Source: an uncultured Sulfitobacter sp.
Lineage (GTDB): Bacteria; Pseudomonadota; Alphaproteobacteria; Rhodobacterales; Rhodobacteraceae
Length of the DNA: 38,792 nt
Direction: 5' to 3'
Assembly (NCBI GenBank): GCA_937928635.1
Contig: CALFWM010000017.1
Span: forward strand, 1 to 38,792
Under the pieces are notes generated by a model. The model was not told where the DNA came from, searched no databases, and was given only the letters and a program-made list of their open reading frames with translations. Positions within the stretch are counted from its first letter, which is position 1. Each line of letters starts with the position of its first letter. The translations under genes were made by a program, and so were the position numbers. Below, in pieces: positions 1-7,983 of the stretch.

Positions 1-81
1 GGCGCAGACCGGATCAAGGCGGCCAGAGAGATACTCGATTTCAACGGCTACGATGTGAGCCAACTCAAGGTGAAGAAATGA
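1..81 (+). CDS. C-terminal end of an upstream gene, possibly BKACE (partial)
   Basis: The first 27 codons in frame 1 run open to a TGA at 79-81 and read as the last 26 residues of a protein (ending SQLKVKK). Its stop overlaps the start of lcdH in an ATGA, so the two genes are translationally coupled in one operon. In other carnitine operons a BKACE-family enzyme (dehydrocarnitine cleavage, giving betainyl-CoA) lies next to carnitine dehydrogenase, so BKACE is a reasonable guess from context. The visible tail carries no diagnostic motif, so the family is inferred only. Confidence 0.55.
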   Translation, partial: GADRIKAAREILDFNGYDVSQLKVKK

Positions 82-1547
82 CGAACAAAGCAGCAATCAT
101 CGGTGGTGGTGTGATCGGTGGTGGTTGGGCCGCGCGGTTCCTGCTCAATGGCTGGGACGTTGAGGTTTACGACCCTGACCCCGAGGCCGCGCGCAAAATT
201 GGTGAAGTCATCAGCAATGCCCGCCGCGCGCTGCCCGGTCTGACAGATGTGGCTTTGCCCGCAGAAGGACGGCTCAGTTTTGGGGCGAGCGTGCAGGACG
301 TGGCTAGAGGGGCCAGGTTGATTGTCGAGGCCGTGCCGGAACGGCTGGAGATCAAACAGACCGTTTATGCGCAGATTGAGGAAACCAACGCGGATGGCAT
401 TATCGCCTCCTCCACCTCGGGCATCATGCCCAGTGACCTACAGGCCAAAATGGCACATCCCGAACGGTTGATTGTCGGGCATCCGTTTAACCCGGTGTAC
501 CTGCTGCCATTGGTGGAGCTGGTGGCCGGTAGCAAAACCGATGCGGCGCATATCGAAACGGCCAAGGCGATCTATGCGGGCGTCGGCATGTACCCCTTGC
601 ATTGCCGCGTCGAAATCGAAGGGTTCCTGTCGGATCGCCTGCAAGAGGCGTTGTGGCGCGAGGCACTGTGGTTGCTGAAAGACAAGATTGCCACCGCCGA
701 AGAAATTGATGCGGCAATCGCCTATGGCCCCGGCCTGCGCTGGGCGCAGATGGGCACCATGCAGACCTTTCATCTGGCGGGGGGCGAGGGCGGCATGCGC
801 GCGATGCTGGCGATGTTTGGCCCTTGCCTGAAATGGCCCTGGACCAAGCTGATGGATGTGCCTGAGCTGACGGATGACTTTGTTGAGATGGTGGGCGATC
901 AATGTGATACGCAGGCTGGCGCACTGTCGCCGCGCGATCTGGAGGTCATTCGCGATGACAATCTGGTTGGCATCATTCGTGCGCTCAAGGCGCAGGGCTG
1001 GGGCGCAGGGGCCGTCGCGCAGGCCCACGAAAAACTGCTGCGCGCGGCTGATGGTTCAGATGCGCGTGCCGCTGCCTTGCCTGCGGATCAGCCCGTGCAG
1101 ACGGCGCATCGCACCGTGCCGCTCGATTGGACCGACTATAACGGCCACATGACCGAAAGCCGTTATTTGCACGCCTTTGCTGATGCCACGGACCGGTTTA
1201 TGGAAATCATCGGCTGTGACAGTGCCTACATTACATCCGGCGGCAGTTATTTCACTGCGGAAACCCACATACGCCATCTGGACGAGGTTCACGCGGGGGC
1301 AGTGATTGCCATCACCACACAGGTGATTTTGGGAGAAGGCAAGAAGATGCACCTGTTCCACCAGATGCACGAAGGGGATCGGTTGCTGGCCACCGCAGAG
1401 CACTTTTTGCTGCATGTGTCATTGGAAACCCGCAAACCCTCCGCGCCCTCGGTAGCAATTGAGGCGGCATTGGTGCGGTTCGCGACAGGTCACGCGGGTC
1501 TGCCCAAACCGGAGGGGCTTGGGCGTGCGATTGGTGTGGCCCGGTGA
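78..1547 (+). CDS. lcdH: L-carnitine dehydrogenase fused to a thioesterase domain
   Basis: 489 aa in two parts. The N-terminal part (about 1-320) is a 3-hydroxyacyl-CoA dehydrogenase fold. It has an NAD-binding glycine motif (GGGVIGGG, residues 9-16), the SSTSG segment and the HPFNP motif with His135 as probable catalytic base, and should oxidise L-carnitine to 3-dehydrocarnitine. The C-terminal part (about 340-475) is a hot-dog 4HBT-type thioesterase (DWTDYNGHM around 350-358), expected to hydrolyse betainyl-CoA to glycine betaine. Such fusions are known in Rhizobiales and Rhodobacterales, whereas Pseudomonas encodes the two activities separately (cdhA, cdhB). The gene overlaps its neighbours at both ends (ATGA upstream, GTGA downstream), indicating one operon. 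The enzyme is cytoplasmic. Substrate is assigned from family similarity. Confidence 0.88.
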   Translation: MTNKAAIIGGGVIGGGWAARFLLNGWDVEVYDPDPEAARKIGEVISNARRALPGLTDVALPAEGRLSFGASVQDVARGARLIVEAVPERLEIKQTVYAQIEETNADGIIASSTSGIMPSDLQAKMAHPERLIVGHPFNPVYLLPLVELVAGSKTDAAHIETAKAIYAGVGMYPLHCRVEIEGFLSDRLQEALWREALWLLKDKIATAEEIDAAIAYGPGLRWAQMGTMQTFHLAGGEGGMRAMLAMFGPCLKWPWTKLMDVPELTDDFVEMVGDQCDTQAGALSPRDLEVIRDDNLVGIIRALKAQGWGAGAVAQAHEKLLRAADGSDARAAALPADQPVQTAHRTVPLDWTDYNGHMTESRYLHAFADATDRFMEIIGCDSAYITSGGSYFTAETHIRHLDEVHAGAVIAITTQVILGEGKKMHLFHQMHEGDRLLATAEHFLLHVSLETRKPSAPSVAIEAALVRFATGHAGLPKPEGLGRAIGVAR

Positions 1548-2290
1548 AACGGGTCCTGATCACGGCGGGCGCATCGGGCATCGGGCGCGCCATGGGTACG
1601 GCGTTTGAGGCGGCAGGCTATGAGGTCTGGATCACGGATGTGGATTCGGATGCCTTGGCAGATTGTCCCAAGACGTGGCAGTGCCACAGCGCAAATGCCG
1701 CAGATGAAGGCGCAATGGCAGCAGTGTTTGCCCAGCTTGATCATCTGGATGTGCTCTGTGCCAATGCAGGGATTGCGGGGCCCACGGCCTTGGTCGAAGA
1801 CATCTTGCTCAAGGAGTGGCAGGCCTGCGTCAGCGTCAATCTGGAGGGCGCGTTTCTGGCGGCCAAATATGCCACACCCCTGATGAAAGCCGCAGGCACT
1901 GGGGCCATCACCGTGACCTCATCGACCGCCGGTCTGTTTGGCTATCCCAACCGCGCGCCTTATGCGGCGGCGAAATGGGCGGTGATTGGCCTGATGAAAA
2001 CGCTTGCCATGGAGCTGGGCCCCTTTGGCATCCGCGCCAATGTGATCGCGCCGGGTGCCGTTGAAGGGCCGCGCATGGAAGGTGTGCTGGCGCGCGAGGC
2101 GGCGGCCAAGGGGATGACCCGCGATGCGGTTTATGACGGCTATGCCGCGGGTACATCCATGCGCAGTTTTGTTGAGGCGCGCGATATTGCGGATATGGCC
2201 GTGTTTCTGGCATCGGATCAGGCGCGGATGGTGTCCGGGCAGGTGATTGCCGTGGATGGCCATACCGAAAACCCTGATCCAAAGGTCTAG
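1544..2290 (+). CDS. SDR-family NAD(P)-dependent oxidoreductase
   Basis: 248 aa, the usual size of a classical short-chain dehydrogenase. Visible motifs are the cofactor-binding glycine motif (TAGASGIG, residues 8-15, with Ala where Gly is usual), NAG at the end of beta-4 (CANAGIAG), an active-site serine in TSSTAG, and YAAAK with Tyr140 and Lys144. An acidic residue after beta-2 (TDVDSD) suggests NAD preference. The start is a GTG at 1544 overlapping the lcdH stop (GTGA), so it is co-translated with lcdH and probably works in carnitine or betaine breakdown. The substrate cannot be read from the sequence. Confidence 0.85.
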   Translation: MKRVLITAGASGIGRAMGTAFEAAGYEVWITDVDSDALADCPKTWQCHSANAADEGAMAAVFAQLDHLDVLCANAGIAGPTALVEDILLKEWQACVSVNLEGAFLAAKYATPLMKAAGTGAITVTSSTAGLFGYPNRAPYAAAKWAVIGLMKTLAMELGPFGIRANVIAPGAVEGPRMEGVLAREAAAKGMTRDAVYDGYAAGTSMRSFVEARDIADMAVFLASDQARMVSGQVIAVDGHTENPDPKV

Positions 2291-2314
2291 CGTGAGTGCG
2301 GGCGTGGTGGTCCG

Positions 2315-3175
2315 CTATCGGATCAAGGCACGCAATTCGCTCAGGCTGTCGGGGAAATCCCGTGCGGTGTGCGTGGCTTTGCGCACCAGTACGTCAAAAT
2401 CGCCGCTAAAGGTTTCAATCCTCTGACGGTCGCGAAAGGCCATGTAGTGCCCGCCCGCATAGAACACGGCCAGCAAGGGGCCAAAGATCGTGACAGGTGC
2501 CGAATAAAGCGCGCGGGCGTCAAACTGATAAATGCGCAGACGGGGGTACAATTGCCGGCTCAGGGTAATCAAATGGTCCGTCTGATCCCGGCGGACGTCA
2601 GCGGGCAAACCCGCGTAATACCCGGTGCCGCGCACAAATGAGGTCAGTTCATGTACCGGAAGGGCGATTTCATATTCCGACCCTGCATCGCGCATCCAAT
2701 TCAGGCGATCACGCGAGGCATTGATGGCCTGTTGCGTCGTGCGTCCCAGATGGGGGCCGTATTCCCACGTCAGCATCGCGTCGGTCTTTAGCATATCGGG
2801 CAGGGTCGCCGGGACATGGCGAATTTTGTATCCCGCCGCTTCCCGGTGCCAGGCAAAGATCTGTTCATCCACCAGCGCGCGCGGCGCCTGCGACACCCGA
2901 AAGCTATTATCGAGCAGATCCGCCGCAGATTCCGGTCGGTCCGACACGCCCAGCAACCAATCTGTTGAGACGCCCAGCACCGTCGCGCAGGCCCCAACGA
3001 TATGTGCGCTGGGCAAACGTGTGGCCTCGCCCTTGAGCGCTTGGCTCAGGGTTGAACGATCAACCGAAATCGCGCGCGCCAGACCGCTTTGGCTGGTGCC
3101 TGTTGCTGCCATCACCTCGGTCAGCCGCGTGCGAAAGTGCTCTGCACGGGTTTGTTTGTCGATGATTTCACTCAT
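2315..3175 (-). CDS. XRE-family helix-turn-helix transcriptional regulator
   Basis: 286 aa. Residues about 14-77 form a Cro/C1-type HTH (SQSGLARAISVDRSTLSQAL), followed by VSTDWLLGVSDRPE, the typical end of such a domain. The C-terminal 200 residues have no enzyme motif I recognise and probably form a ligand-sensing or dimerisation domain. The gene converges on the carnitine operon (25-bp gap) and diverges from the desaturase gene at 3281, so either could be a target, as could itself. A GTGA/TCAC inverted repeat lies immediately upstream of the start codon. Regulon and ligand are unknown. Confidence 0.85.
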   Translation of the reverse strand: MSEIIDKQTRAEHFRTRLTEVMAATGTSQSGLARAISVDRSTLSQALKGEATRLPSAHIVGACATVLGVSTDWLLGVSDRPESAADLLDNSFRVSQAPRALVDEQIFAWHREAAGYKIRHVPATLPDMLKTDAMLTWEYGPHLGRTTQQAINASRDRLNWMRDAGSEYEIALPVHELTSFVRGTGYYAGLPADVRRDQTDHLITLSRQLYPRLRIYQFDARALYSAPVTIFGPLLAVFYAGGHYMAFRDRQRIETFSGDFDVLVRKATHTARDFPDSLSELRALIR

Positions 3176-3178
3176 ATG

Positions 3179-3192
3179 GTGACAAATATCAC
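3179..3192. promoter_or_regulatory. Inverted repeat at the XRE start, candidate autoregulatory operator
   Basis: GTGACAAATATCAC is a 4+6+4 inverted repeat (GTGA, six bases, TCAC) starting 4 bp upstream of the XRE gene ATG and lying in the divergent interval shared with the desaturase gene. Short dyads of this kind are common Cro/C1-type operators. Binding is inferred, not shown. Confidence 0.3.
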
Positions 3193-3280
3193 GCCATGAC
3201 GGGTTTGTTAACCATTATCAGAATGGCAAGATGTGCCTGTTACACCGCAGTCTGGCCTTGGAGAAGGTAAAGGGCAGGAT

Positions 3281-4207
3281 ATGCAAGAGTGTACGCCAGC
3301 GGGCGCATCCGATGGTTCAGACGTGGGGCAGGCGGATTGGCCCACCTTGATGCTGTTTGCTGCGTGTTTGCTGGTCTGGGCGGGCGCGTTGGTTTTGCCG
3401 CTTGGTGGTGCCATCTGTTTTGCCCTGCTGACGCTTGCGCTGGTGCTCCATTCCTCCCTGACCCATGAGCTGCTGCACGGCACGCCTATCACAAACAATC
3501 GCCTTGCGACGCTCCTTGGGGTGTTTCAACCGGGTCTGGCGATCCCCTATTTGCGTTTCAAACGCCTGCATCTTGCCCATCACACGGACAGCCGCCTGAC
3601 GGACCCCTATGATGACCCGGAAACCAACTATCTGGACCCGGATGTCTGGGCCGGCCTGCCACGGTGGCGCCAGACCCTCTGCGCCTTTAACAACACGTTG
3701 TTTGGGCGCATGCTGGTGGGGCCGGTTTTGGGGCAATGGTCCTTTATGGCGCAGGATTGGCGCGCAATCCGGCAGGGTGACAGTGTTGTGCTGAAAGACT
3801 GGCTGGCCCATCTGCCGGGTGTCTTGGTGACGCTGTGGTTGGTCAGCCTGTCACCGCTGTCGCTCTGGATTTATCTGCTGGCCTGCTACGCCGCGCTGTC
3901 GGTTTTGAAAATCCGCACCTTTTTGGAACACCGCGCACATGCGCATACCTGTGCCCGCACGGTGGTTGTCGAGGACTGCGGGCCGCTGGCATTCCTGTTT
4001 CTAAACAACAACTTCCACGTGGTGCATCACATGCATCCCACCGTGTCTTGGTACAAATTGCCCACCCTTTATCGGCGTCACAAACAGCGCTACCTGACCC
4101 GCAATGACGGGTATGTCTATCGCTCTTACGCACAGGTTTTTGCGCTGTTCCTGTGGCGGCGCAAGGATCCGGTGGCGCATCCGCTCTGGCAGCCGTCGGG
4201 CGAATAG
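3281..4207 (+). CDS. Membrane fatty acid desaturase family protein
   Basis: 308 aa from the ATG at 3281. An upstream GTG at 3233 would add 16 residues but lacks a ribosome-binding site, while AGAAGG and AGGGCAGG precede 3281. The three histidine clusters of membrane di-iron desaturases/hydroxylases are present: HELLH (62-66), HLAHH (97-101) and HVVHH (246-250), placed between hydrophobic segments near residues 24-60 and 170-210. The family introduces double bonds or hydroxyl groups into acyl chains, carotenoids or related lipids in the inner membrane. The substrate is not readable. The stop is 15 bp from the following transporter gene, suggesting cotranscription. Confidence 0.8.
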   Translation: MQECTPAGASDGSDVGQADWPTLMLFAACLLVWAGALVLPLGGAICFALLTLALVLHSSLTHELLHGTPITNNRLATLLGVFQPGLAIPYLRFKRLHLAHHTDSRLTDPYDDPETNYLDPDVWAGLPRWRQTLCAFNNTLFGRMLVGPVLGQWSFMAQDWRAIRQGDSVVLKDWLAHLPGVLVTLWLVSLSPLSLWIYLLACYAALSVLKIRTFLEHRAHAHTCARTVVVEDCGPLAFLFLNNNFHVVHHMHPTVSWYKLPTLYRRHKQRYLTRNDGYVYRSYAQVFALFLWRRKDPVAHPLWQPSGE

Positions 4208-4222
4208 GTCAAAAGCAAAGGC

Positions 4223-5140
4223 ATGAGTGCCTATTTGCCTGACCTTTGGATCATCGTCACCCTTCTGGCCGCCGCCTTTCAAACCGTGCGCTTCATGCTG
4301 CAAAAGGTGCTGGCAACCGGCACCTTGTCGGCGGCGGGGGCCACATTTTCGCGATTTTTCTACTCCGCACCGTTCATCCTGATCCTTGTGGCGCTTTACC
4401 TTGGTGCAACAGGGCAGGCGCTGCCCGAGATTGCGCCGGGGTTTTGGGCCTATGGCCTGATGGGCGGGGCGGCACAAATTGCCGCGACAGTTTGTGTGGT
4501 GCTGCTGTTCAAACAGCGCAACTTTGCTGTTGGGATCACTTTCAAAAAGACCGAAGTCATTCAGACCGTGCTGATGGGCCTGATCGTGTTGGGCGAGGGC
4601 GTCAGCACGCTGGGGTTTGCGGCCATCGCGCTGGGCGTTGTGGGCCTGTTGTTGCTGTCGGGCGGGGCGGAGGCAACGGGATTTTCGCTCAGGGATTTCC
4701 TGAACCGCGCGGCGGGGCTTGGCATTGCCTCGGGCTTTTTGTTTTCGATCTCGGCAGTGGCCTATCGGGGCGCAACTTTGGCGGTGCAGGCGGATGATCC
4801 GCTGCTGCGTGCGGGCGTGACCCTGGGGGTGGTTGTGCTGATGCAAACCCTGATCATGGTGGTTTGGCTGGCCCTGCGCGAACCGGGCGAAATGGCGCGC
4901 GTCTGGGCCGCGCGGCGTGTCGCGGTCTGGATCGGCCTGACCTCCATGGGCGGCTCATACTGCTGGTTTGTCGCCTTTACGGTGCAGAATGCAGCCTACG
5001 TCAAAGCGCTGGGGCAGGTGGAGCTGATCCTGAGCGTCGCCGCCTCCACCCTGTTTTTCCGCGAACAGATCACCGCGCGCGAATGGGCCGGGATATCCGT
5101 TTTGGTCGGCTCCATTGTGATGTTGGTTTTGGTGACGTAG
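4223..5140 (+). CDS. DMT-superfamily (EamA) transporter
   Basis: 305 aa and strongly hydrophobic, with about ten predicted transmembrane segments in two similar halves (residues about 7-140 and 160-304), the arrangement of EamA/RhaT-type drug/metabolite transporters. The second half includes the GQVELILSVAAS and FFREQIT segments found at the end of the second EamA repeat. It is an inner-membrane protein that probably exports or imports a small metabolite; the substrate is unknown. It follows the desaturase by 15 bp on the same strand and converges on the Nudix gene, whose stop is only 13 bp away. Confidence 0.82.
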   Translation: MSAYLPDLWIIVTLLAAAFQTVRFMLQKVLATGTLSAAGATFSRFFYSAPFILILVALYLGATGQALPEIAPGFWAYGLMGGAAQIAATVCVVLLFKQRNFAVGITFKKTEVIQTVLMGLIVLGEGVSTLGFAAIALGVVGLLLLSGGAEATGFSLRDFLNRAAGLGIASGFLFSISAVAYRGATLAVQADDPLLRAGVTLGVVVLMQTLIMVVWLALREPGEMARVWAARRVAVWIGLTSMGGSYCWFVAFTVQNAAYVKALGQVELILSVAASTLFFREQITAREWAGISVLVGSIVMLVLVT

Positions 5141-5152
5141 CGGGCAGGGAAA

Positions 5153-5848
5153 CTAATCCGGCTGCGGATATCCTTTGAGCCGCAAAAACAGGCTTTCTTC
5201 GTCGTTGTTCTTGAAAAACGGGACAGAGCTTGGCGGGTTCGGATCCCCCGCGCGGGCCTCAATCTCGGCCAAAACCACTTCGGTGATAAAGGGCATGTCA
5301 AACTTGCGTGCCTCGGCCAGAGGCACCCATTGCAGGTGCGAAAGCTCATCCGTGGCCGCCCCAAACTCATCCAGATCAGAGGCAACCGCCGCCGCATCCA
5401 GCAAAAAGAAACGCGCATCAAACCGTCGGGGACGCCCCGGCGGGGTCAGGGCGCGAAAGACAAATTGTAACGGTGCGGCGTGGGGCACATGACCCGTGGC
5501 AGCAAAGCGGGTCCAATCCGCGGGCACGGGGCCCACCCATGTGCCGGGCTGCCCCAGGATCAGCCCGGTTTCCTCCCACAATTCGCGGATTGCCGCCGCA
5601 GAAAGGGCATGGGCAAGGCGTGCATCCGCATCTTCACTCAGGCGCGCGGCGCAGGTCGGGGTCAGCGGCGTGGATAGCGGGATGTCCGCGTCGCCCGCAT
5701 CCACCGCCCCGCCGGGAAAGACGAATTTATTCGGCATAAACACAGCCTTTGCGCCACGCTGGCCCATCAGGATGCGCGGTGCCGTGTGGCGGTCGCGGAT
5801 TACGATCACCGTGGCGGCGTTGCGGATTTGTGTTTTGTCGATGCTCAT
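5153..5848 (-). CDS. Nudix hydrolase with an insertion in the Nudix box
   Basis: 231 aa. The second half of a Nudix box is clear: RELWEETG (residues 88-95), which supplies the metal-binding glutamates. The first half, GGAVDAGD (46-53), is separated from it by an insertion of about 30 residues, an arrangement also seen in the NUDT19-like subfamily of CoA-diphosphatase-related enzymes. It hydrolyses a nucleoside diphosphate linked to another group; the exact substrate is unknown. The start at 5848 has a strong Shine-Dalgarno (GGAGGGCAGG). It lies 30 bp after the DUF983 gene on the same strand, so they form an operon. Confidence 0.85.
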   Translation of the reverse strand: MSIDKTQIRNAATVIVIRDRHTAPRILMGQRGAKAVFMPNKFVFPGGAVDAGDADIPLSTPLTPTCAARLSEDADARLAHALSAAAIRELWEETGLILGQPGTWVGPVPADWTRFAATGHVPHAAPLQFVFRALTPPGRPRRFDARFFLLDAAAVASDLDEFGAATDELSHLQWVPLAEARKFDMPFITEVVLAEIEARAGDPNPPSSVPFFKNNDEESLFLRLKGYPQPD

Positions 5849-5878
5849 GCCTGCCCTCCTGCAACCGGAGGGGGGGAA

Positions 5879-6283
5879 TTATCCGGCAGTGCCAAAGCCG
5901 CCCATGCCGCGTGCCCATTGAAATCCAATGAGCGCCCCTTTCAGTCGGGGCAACAGGTAAAGCGACAAGGCCACGCAGCCAACCGAAAAGGTGGTAAACA
6001 GCGTGAATGGCTCCGGGCGCCAGTGCACAAAGACCACATGCAGCAGCGGGGCCATCAGGTGGCCCACAAACAGAATGGTCAGGTAGGCAGGACCGTCATC
6101 CGCGCGGTGATGGTGGTATTCCAACCCGCAAGAGGTGCAGCTGTCTGCCACTTTCAGATAGCTTTTGAGCACGGGCGCTTGACCGCAGCGCGGGCATTTG
6201 CGCCGCCAACCGCGCATCAAGGCGGTCCATCGCGGGCGCTCGGACCCTTCGGTTGGGTCGGTGTGGGATAGAGCCAGGGACAT
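5879..6283 (-). CDS. DUF983 family membrane protein
   Basis: 134 aa. Residues about 29-57 hold two CxxC pairs (CPRCG and CTSCG), forming a small zinc-ribbon-like unit, followed by two hydrophobic segments (about 67-86 and 93-112). This matches DUF983, a family of unknown function widespread in Alphaproteobacteria. The start ATG has a near-perfect Shine-Dalgarno (GGAAGGAGG) seven bases upstream. It is the first gene of a two-gene minus-strand operon with the Nudix hydrolase and is divergent from the EF-hand gene. No function can be assigned. Confidence 0.82.
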   Translation of the reverse strand: MSLALSHTDPTEGSERPRWTALMRGWRRKCPRCGQAPVLKSYLKVADSCTSCGLEYHHHRADDGPAYLTILFVGHLMAPLLHVVFVHWRPEPFTLFTTFSVGCVALSLYLLPRLKGALIGFQWARGMGGFGTAG

Positions 6284-6361
6284 AATCGCCTCCTTCCATA
6301 CCCACTAAATGGCCCCGCTTCCCCCAAAAGAAAAGGGGGCGCAACTGCCTTGCGGCGCATT

Positions 6362-6393
6362 GTCGCAAGATATTTGCTACGAATTTTTGCGAC
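6362..6393. repeat. GTCGCAA/TTGCGAC inverted repeat in a divergent promoter region
   Basis: GTCGCAA (6362-6368) and TTGCGAC (6387-6393) are perfect inverted 7-mers separated by 18 bp, in the 192-bp interval between the divergent DUF983 and EF-hand genes. The size and position would suit a dimeric regulator site. There is no direct evidence of binding. Confidence 0.3.
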
Positions 6394-6475
6394 GGAAACC
6401 GTGCGCCGTGCCGTTTCACAAGGGACCACGCCAAAAAGAGGTGCGGTCAGGATACATGAAACCAGGAGAGATATC

Positions 6476-7021
6476 ATGACAGTTCGAGCACATGTGTGCA
6501 TTGCGGCCCTGGCAGGGGTGATCGGCGTTGCGGGCGTCGCCGTCTCGGCCAAAGGGCAGGACCCCGCCACCCATTTCTCAGAGATCGACAGTGATGCAGA
6601 CGGGCAGATCACGCAGGCAGAAATTACGGCGCATGCACAGGCGCGCTTTGCCAAGGCTGACACGGATGGTGACGGCCTGTTGAGCGCAGAAGAGCTGCAA
6701 TCCGTGCGCGCGGTACGGGGCAATAAGCGCGCCGCGCGCATGCTGGAAAAGTATGACACCGATAAGAACGGCTCGCTTGATGCGCAAGAGCTTGAAAATG
6801 CCACTGCCGGACGGGGCAGCAAACGGCAGGCCCGCATGATGAAGCATCTGGATGCGAACGAAGATGGCAAGCTGAGCCTGGAGGAAATGTCAGCGCGGCG
6901 CGATCCGGCCAAAATGATTGAACGGCTGGATACGGACAAGAATGGCACGCTGAGTGCCGAAGAATTTGCCAAGGCCGCGCGCCATGGCAAGCGCCGCCAT
7001 CGGCAGTCACACGATGATTGA
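6476..7021 (+). CDS. Secreted calcium-binding protein with five EF-hand loops
   Basis: 181 aa from the ATG at 6476, chosen because AGGAGA precedes it and it gives a clean signal peptide (hydrophobic residues 7-23 ending VSA). Five canonical 12-residue EF-hand loops are visible: DSDADGQITQAE (38-49), DTDGDGLLSAEE (62-73), DTDKNGSLDAQE (94-105), DANEDGKLSLEE (126-137) and DTDKNGTLSAEE (152-163). Each keeps Asp at position 1, Gly at 6 and Glu at 12, so all look able to bind calcium. The basic, His-rich tail (HGKRRHRQSH) is unusual. It should be periplasmic or secreted. It is the first gene of a module with an ECF sigma factor and a periplasmic sensor, so a calcium- or metal-related signalling role is a fair inference. 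Confidence 0.85.
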   Translation: MTVRAHVCIAALAGVIGVAGVAVSAKGQDPATHFSEIDSDADGQITQAEITAHAQARFAKADTDGDGLLSAEELQSVRAVRGNKRAARMLEKYDTDKNGSLDAQELENATAGRGSKRQARMMKHLDANEDGKLSLEEMSARRDPAKMIERLDTDKNGTLSAEEFAKAARHGKRRHRQSHDD

Positions 7022-7026
7022 TGCAT

Positions 7027-7059
7027 TGCGCGGGCGTGCTTGTTTTGCGCGCCCGCGCA
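7027..7059 (+). other. Strong GC-rich hairpin between the EF-hand and sigma genes
   Basis: Bases 7027-7039 and 7047-7059 pair over 13 bp (one T-G wobble), with a seven-base loop TTGTTTT. No U-tract follows, so it is not a standard intrinsic terminator. It fills the 55-bp gap between the EF-hand stop and the preferred sigma start at 7077. It could stabilise the upstream transcript end, attenuate readthrough or block translation. Confidence 0.5.
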
Positions 7060-7076
7060 CCGTACCCACGGTGCAG

Positions 7077-7649
7077 ATGACAACAGATGACACAGATGCG
7101 GAGGCCGAACTGTTGCAGCGGTATGGCGCAGGGGATGCGACGGCCGCACGCCTGCTCAGCACGCGGGTGTTGCCGCGCATCTACGCCCATGCGTTTCGCG
7201 TGCTGGGCGACAGGGCAGAGGCCGAAGACGTTGCACAGGATGCAATGATGCGGCTGTGGCGTGTCGCACCGGAGTGGCGCAAGGGGGAGGCCAAGGTAAC
7301 CACCTGGCTCTATCGCGTAACGGCCAATCTGTGTACGGATCGCCTGCGCAAGCGCCGCTACAGCCCGCTGGAAGACGTGGCCGAGCCCATTGATCCAAGC
7401 CCGTCCGCCGCAGCGCAGCTGCAAAACGCGGCCCGCACGGATGCCTTGCAACAGGCCTTGCAGGCCTTGCCAGACCGGCAGCGACAGGCGGTTGTGTTGC
7501 GACATATCGAGGGCTTGGCCAACCCTGAAATTGCCGCCATCCTTGACGTTGGGGTTGAGGCAGTTGAGAGCCTGACCGCACGCGGCAAGCGGGCGTTGCG
7601 CACCGCACTGAAAGACCAGCATGCGGCGCTTGGATATGAAGGGGAATGA
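7077..7649 (+). CDS. ECF-type RNA polymerase sigma factor
   Basis: 190 aa from the ATG at 7077. A longer reading from 7014 overlaps the EF-hand stop and adds an Arg-rich stretch encoded by a hairpin, so I prefer 7077 even though neither start has a good ribosome-binding site. Region 2 (about 25-95) includes AEDVAQDAMMRLW, and region 4 (about 125-178) includes LPDRQRQAVVLRHIEGL and a helix-turn-helix. Regions 1 and 3 are absent, as in group 4 sigma factors. The next gene starts 1 bp after the stop and encodes a probable membrane anti-sigma factor, and a CnrX/Spy-like sensor follows. The layout suggests release of sigma by an envelope or metal signal. Confidence 0.88.
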   Translation: MTTDDTDAEAELLQRYGAGDATAARLLSTRVLPRIYAHAFRVLGDRAEAEDVAQDAMMRLWRVAPEWRKGEAKVTTWLYRVTANLCTDRLRKRRYSPLEDVAEPIDPSPSAAAQLQNAARTDALQQALQALPDRQRQAVVLRHIEGLANPEIAAILDVGVEAVESLTARGKRALRTALKDQHAALGYEGE

Positions 7650-7650
7650 G

Positions 7651-7980
7651 ATGAGCGATGATGATCTGGGCACCTTGTTTGACAAAGCCCGCGCACAGTC
7701 CCCCAAAGTGCCCGCCGATCTTATGCAGCGGGTGATGCGGGATGCCGCGCGTGTGCAGCAGGCGGGGCAGACGGGCGCAGGCTGGCGGGGCTGGGTTGCC
7801 TTGCTGGGCGGTGCGCGCGGGGTCAGCGGGCTGATCACAGCCACCTGCGTTGGTTTTTGGATCGGTGTTGCTCCGCCACAGGCATTGCCGGATTTTGGGG
7901 CGCTTATTTTGGGGCAAGCCACAGCAGACAGCGCCGAAGAGGACATTAGCCTGTTTGGCTGGGACATTGAGGAAGGATAA
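7651..7980 (+). CDS. Small single-pass membrane protein, probable anti-sigma factor
   Basis: 109 aa from the ATG at 7651, preceded by AAGGGGA. A 30-base upstream extension lies inside the sigma gene and is unlikely. The N-terminal ~45 residues are charged and probably cytoplasmic, residues about 52-78 form one hydrophobic segment, and the acidic C-terminus (ATADSAEEDISLFGWDIEEG) should be periplasmic. I recognise no named domain. Position directly after an ECF sigma gene, with one membrane span, is what anti-sigma factors of this type look like, but no ZAS zinc motif is present. Homologues may carry misleading metabolic names. The next gene begins 3 bp after the stop. Confidence 0.7.
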   Translation: MSDDDLGTLFDKARAQSPKVPADLMQRVMRDAARVQQAGQTGAGWRGWVALLGGARGVSGLITATCVGFWIGVAPPQALPDFGALILGQATADSAEEDISLFGWDIEEG

Positions 7981-7983
7981 GGC

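Noticed and set aside
6395..6416. GGAAAC...CGTT as an ECF/EcfG promoter upstream of the EF-hand gene
   Set aside because: The spacing is about 12-13 bp rather than the 16-17 bp usual for such promoters.
6350..6475. Longer EF-hand protein beginning at 6350
   Set aside because: The extra residues precede a good ribosome-binding site and would place the signal peptide internally.
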